NCBI GenBank assembly: GCA_022113835.1
Contig: JAILWY010000012.1
Coordinates: 7,130,001-7,194,000 of the forward strand
Origin: Atopsyche davidsoni
Lineage: Eukaryota > Arthropoda > Insecta > Trichoptera > Hydrobiosidae
DNA length: 64,000 bases
Direction: 5' to 3'
Part shown: piece by piece, positions 62,985-64,000 of the stretch
Layout of the letters: each line of letters begins with the position of its first letter
Position numbering within the stretch: position 1 is the first letter of the stretch
Made by a program: the position numbers and the translations under genes
Notes under the pieces: model-generated
The model's input: only the letters and a program-made list of their open reading frames with translations
The model's database searches: none
Told to the model about the DNA's origin: nothing

Positions 62985-63210
62985 AACATGACTGAACAAA
63001 AGCATGCACAGTCGGCTATGACGGCTTTACCATGGAGGTGTGTGATTGTTACAAATTATTTACCTACCCATGGGAGCGGTTGTTCAGCTGCGACACGACG
63101 CCATTTTCATTTTGACTTGAAGACAACTTCACATTATGAAGTCAGAGCAGCAGGTGCACCGCGTCGTTTTTGCGGGACACGTATCACTGTTTATTTCTAT
63201 TTATAAAATT
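62985..63210. other. Moderately GC-richer patch
   Basis: A 72-codon plus-strand frame (62988-63206) includes TNYLPTHGSGCSAATRRHFH. No family, splice site or codon bias supports it. Confidence 0.25.
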
Positions 63211-63329
63211 TATTGTACGATCATATTTTTAAGATCTCTGTGATGTTTTAAAAGACGCCATATTTGTATTTATTTCACTGAAAAATGCAAACAAAAAAGC
63301 TTAATTGTAAAAATATTAACTTAATGGTA

Positions 63330-63550
63330 GAGAAATTCAATATTTTTGAGAGAGTACTTGGTGGAATTCCATTTAAATATTTTGGAATAAAATACTTGAG
63401 TGATTTTCCACATTTTTGTTTTTATTAGTGACCGGTTTCGCCAACCTTTCACGTTGGCATTATCAAACATTTGACTCTGTTTGATAATGCCAAAGTGAAA
63501 GGTTGGCGAAACCGGTCACTAATAAAAACAAAAATCTAAAATCAAAAATA
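63330..63550. mobile_element. Hammerhead-like foldback family, copy 5 (best preserved)
   Basis: A 9-bp duplication TTAATGGTA flanks it (63321-63329, 63551-63559). Inverted arms of about 56 bp (63414-63469, 63478-63535) surround an 8-nt loop. On the plus strand the right arm has TTGATAA (63481-63487), stem II GCCAA/TTGGC (63489-63493, 63503-63507), GAAA (63508-63511), palindrome ACCGGT (63511-63516) and C at 63517. The left arm carries the same on the minus strand (63466-63460 for the first box). Confidence 0.9.
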
Positions 63551-63559
63551 TTAATGGTA

Positions 63560-64000
63560 ATGATTTAACTAAAAAAATAATTTTATATAATTTGTTGTGC
63601 TACTTTTGTCACAATAAATTATGTATACTAATTTTAACAAATCAAAGATATTAGAATAAAATTTATAAAATGGTTAAACAAAACATGCAATATTGTATAG
63701 TATTAAATGCATTTCTTTTTAAACTATAACAAATTACAAGTAACAAAAATATTTTGATGGATAAAACTACCATTGCTTACATGAAACGTTTGTCAAACTA
63801 GTTTTTTTTTCTACGTCATATATTTTGGATAACTAAAATTACACAAAAAGAAATAATAGAGCAATTCTAAAATGTAATTTAATATTCCACAAACTTGCAA
63901 GGCTATTATTATGATATATTTTTTTATGAATAGTGTAACACAAGCAGCGTCATCATTCTGCCGTTTAAAACGCAGCCATGTTGGCAGGGATAATGAACCG
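63560..64000. other. AT-rich DNA to the end of the window
   Basis: Nothing recognised. Confidence 0.6.

Overview
The window reads as AT-rich insect nuclear DNA (order not determinable from the sequence). It has GT-AG introns up to 4.3 kb, one odorant-binding-protein (OBP) gene, decayed LINE fragments, a piggyBac-type element, tRNA-derived SINEs and many foldback repeats. No bacterial-style gene arrangement, rRNA, intact tRNA, CRISPR array or virus was seen. Nearly all open frames above 60 codons are chance frames in AT-rich or locally GC-rich DNA.

Layout. 1-5.9 kb: AT-rich DNA upstream of the gene with two small perfect hairpins and one GC-rich patch. 5.9-11.7 kb: four plus-strand exons of a classical-type OBP, best matching the Obp59a-like lineage. 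The signal-peptide exon was not securely found. Its second visible intron holds a CpG-rich island with a TGACGTCA site, a tRNA-derived SINE and a LINE tail. 12.07-13.07 kb: a non-autonomous piggyBac-like element with a broken transposase start, three internal repeats and a nested foldback insertion. 13.3-64 kb: no convincing gene. It holds over twenty short GC-rich islands in AT-rich sequence, LINE 3' fragments on both strands, SINE pieces, and a few weak exon candidates (27.2, 35.5, 44.55, 53.8, 57.2 and 60.8 kb).

Most unusual content. Two unrelated foldback families carry hammerhead-ribozyme-like cores, like those known from Penelope-like retroelements and retrozymes. One family has five copies, three of them with clear 9-13 bp target duplications; its core residues 3 and 8 are both changed in a way that keeps them able to pair. 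The other family, at 17.0 kb, keeps the full CTGATGA...GAAA core on the minus strand. A third foldback family is built around a tRNA-like domain and includes a perfect 63-bp inverted repeat at 62.65-62.78 kb.

The genes do not form a pathway: there is one secreted chemosensory-type binding protein in a repeat-rich, gene-poor neighbourhood. All identifications come from reading the sequence and motifs; no database search was run.
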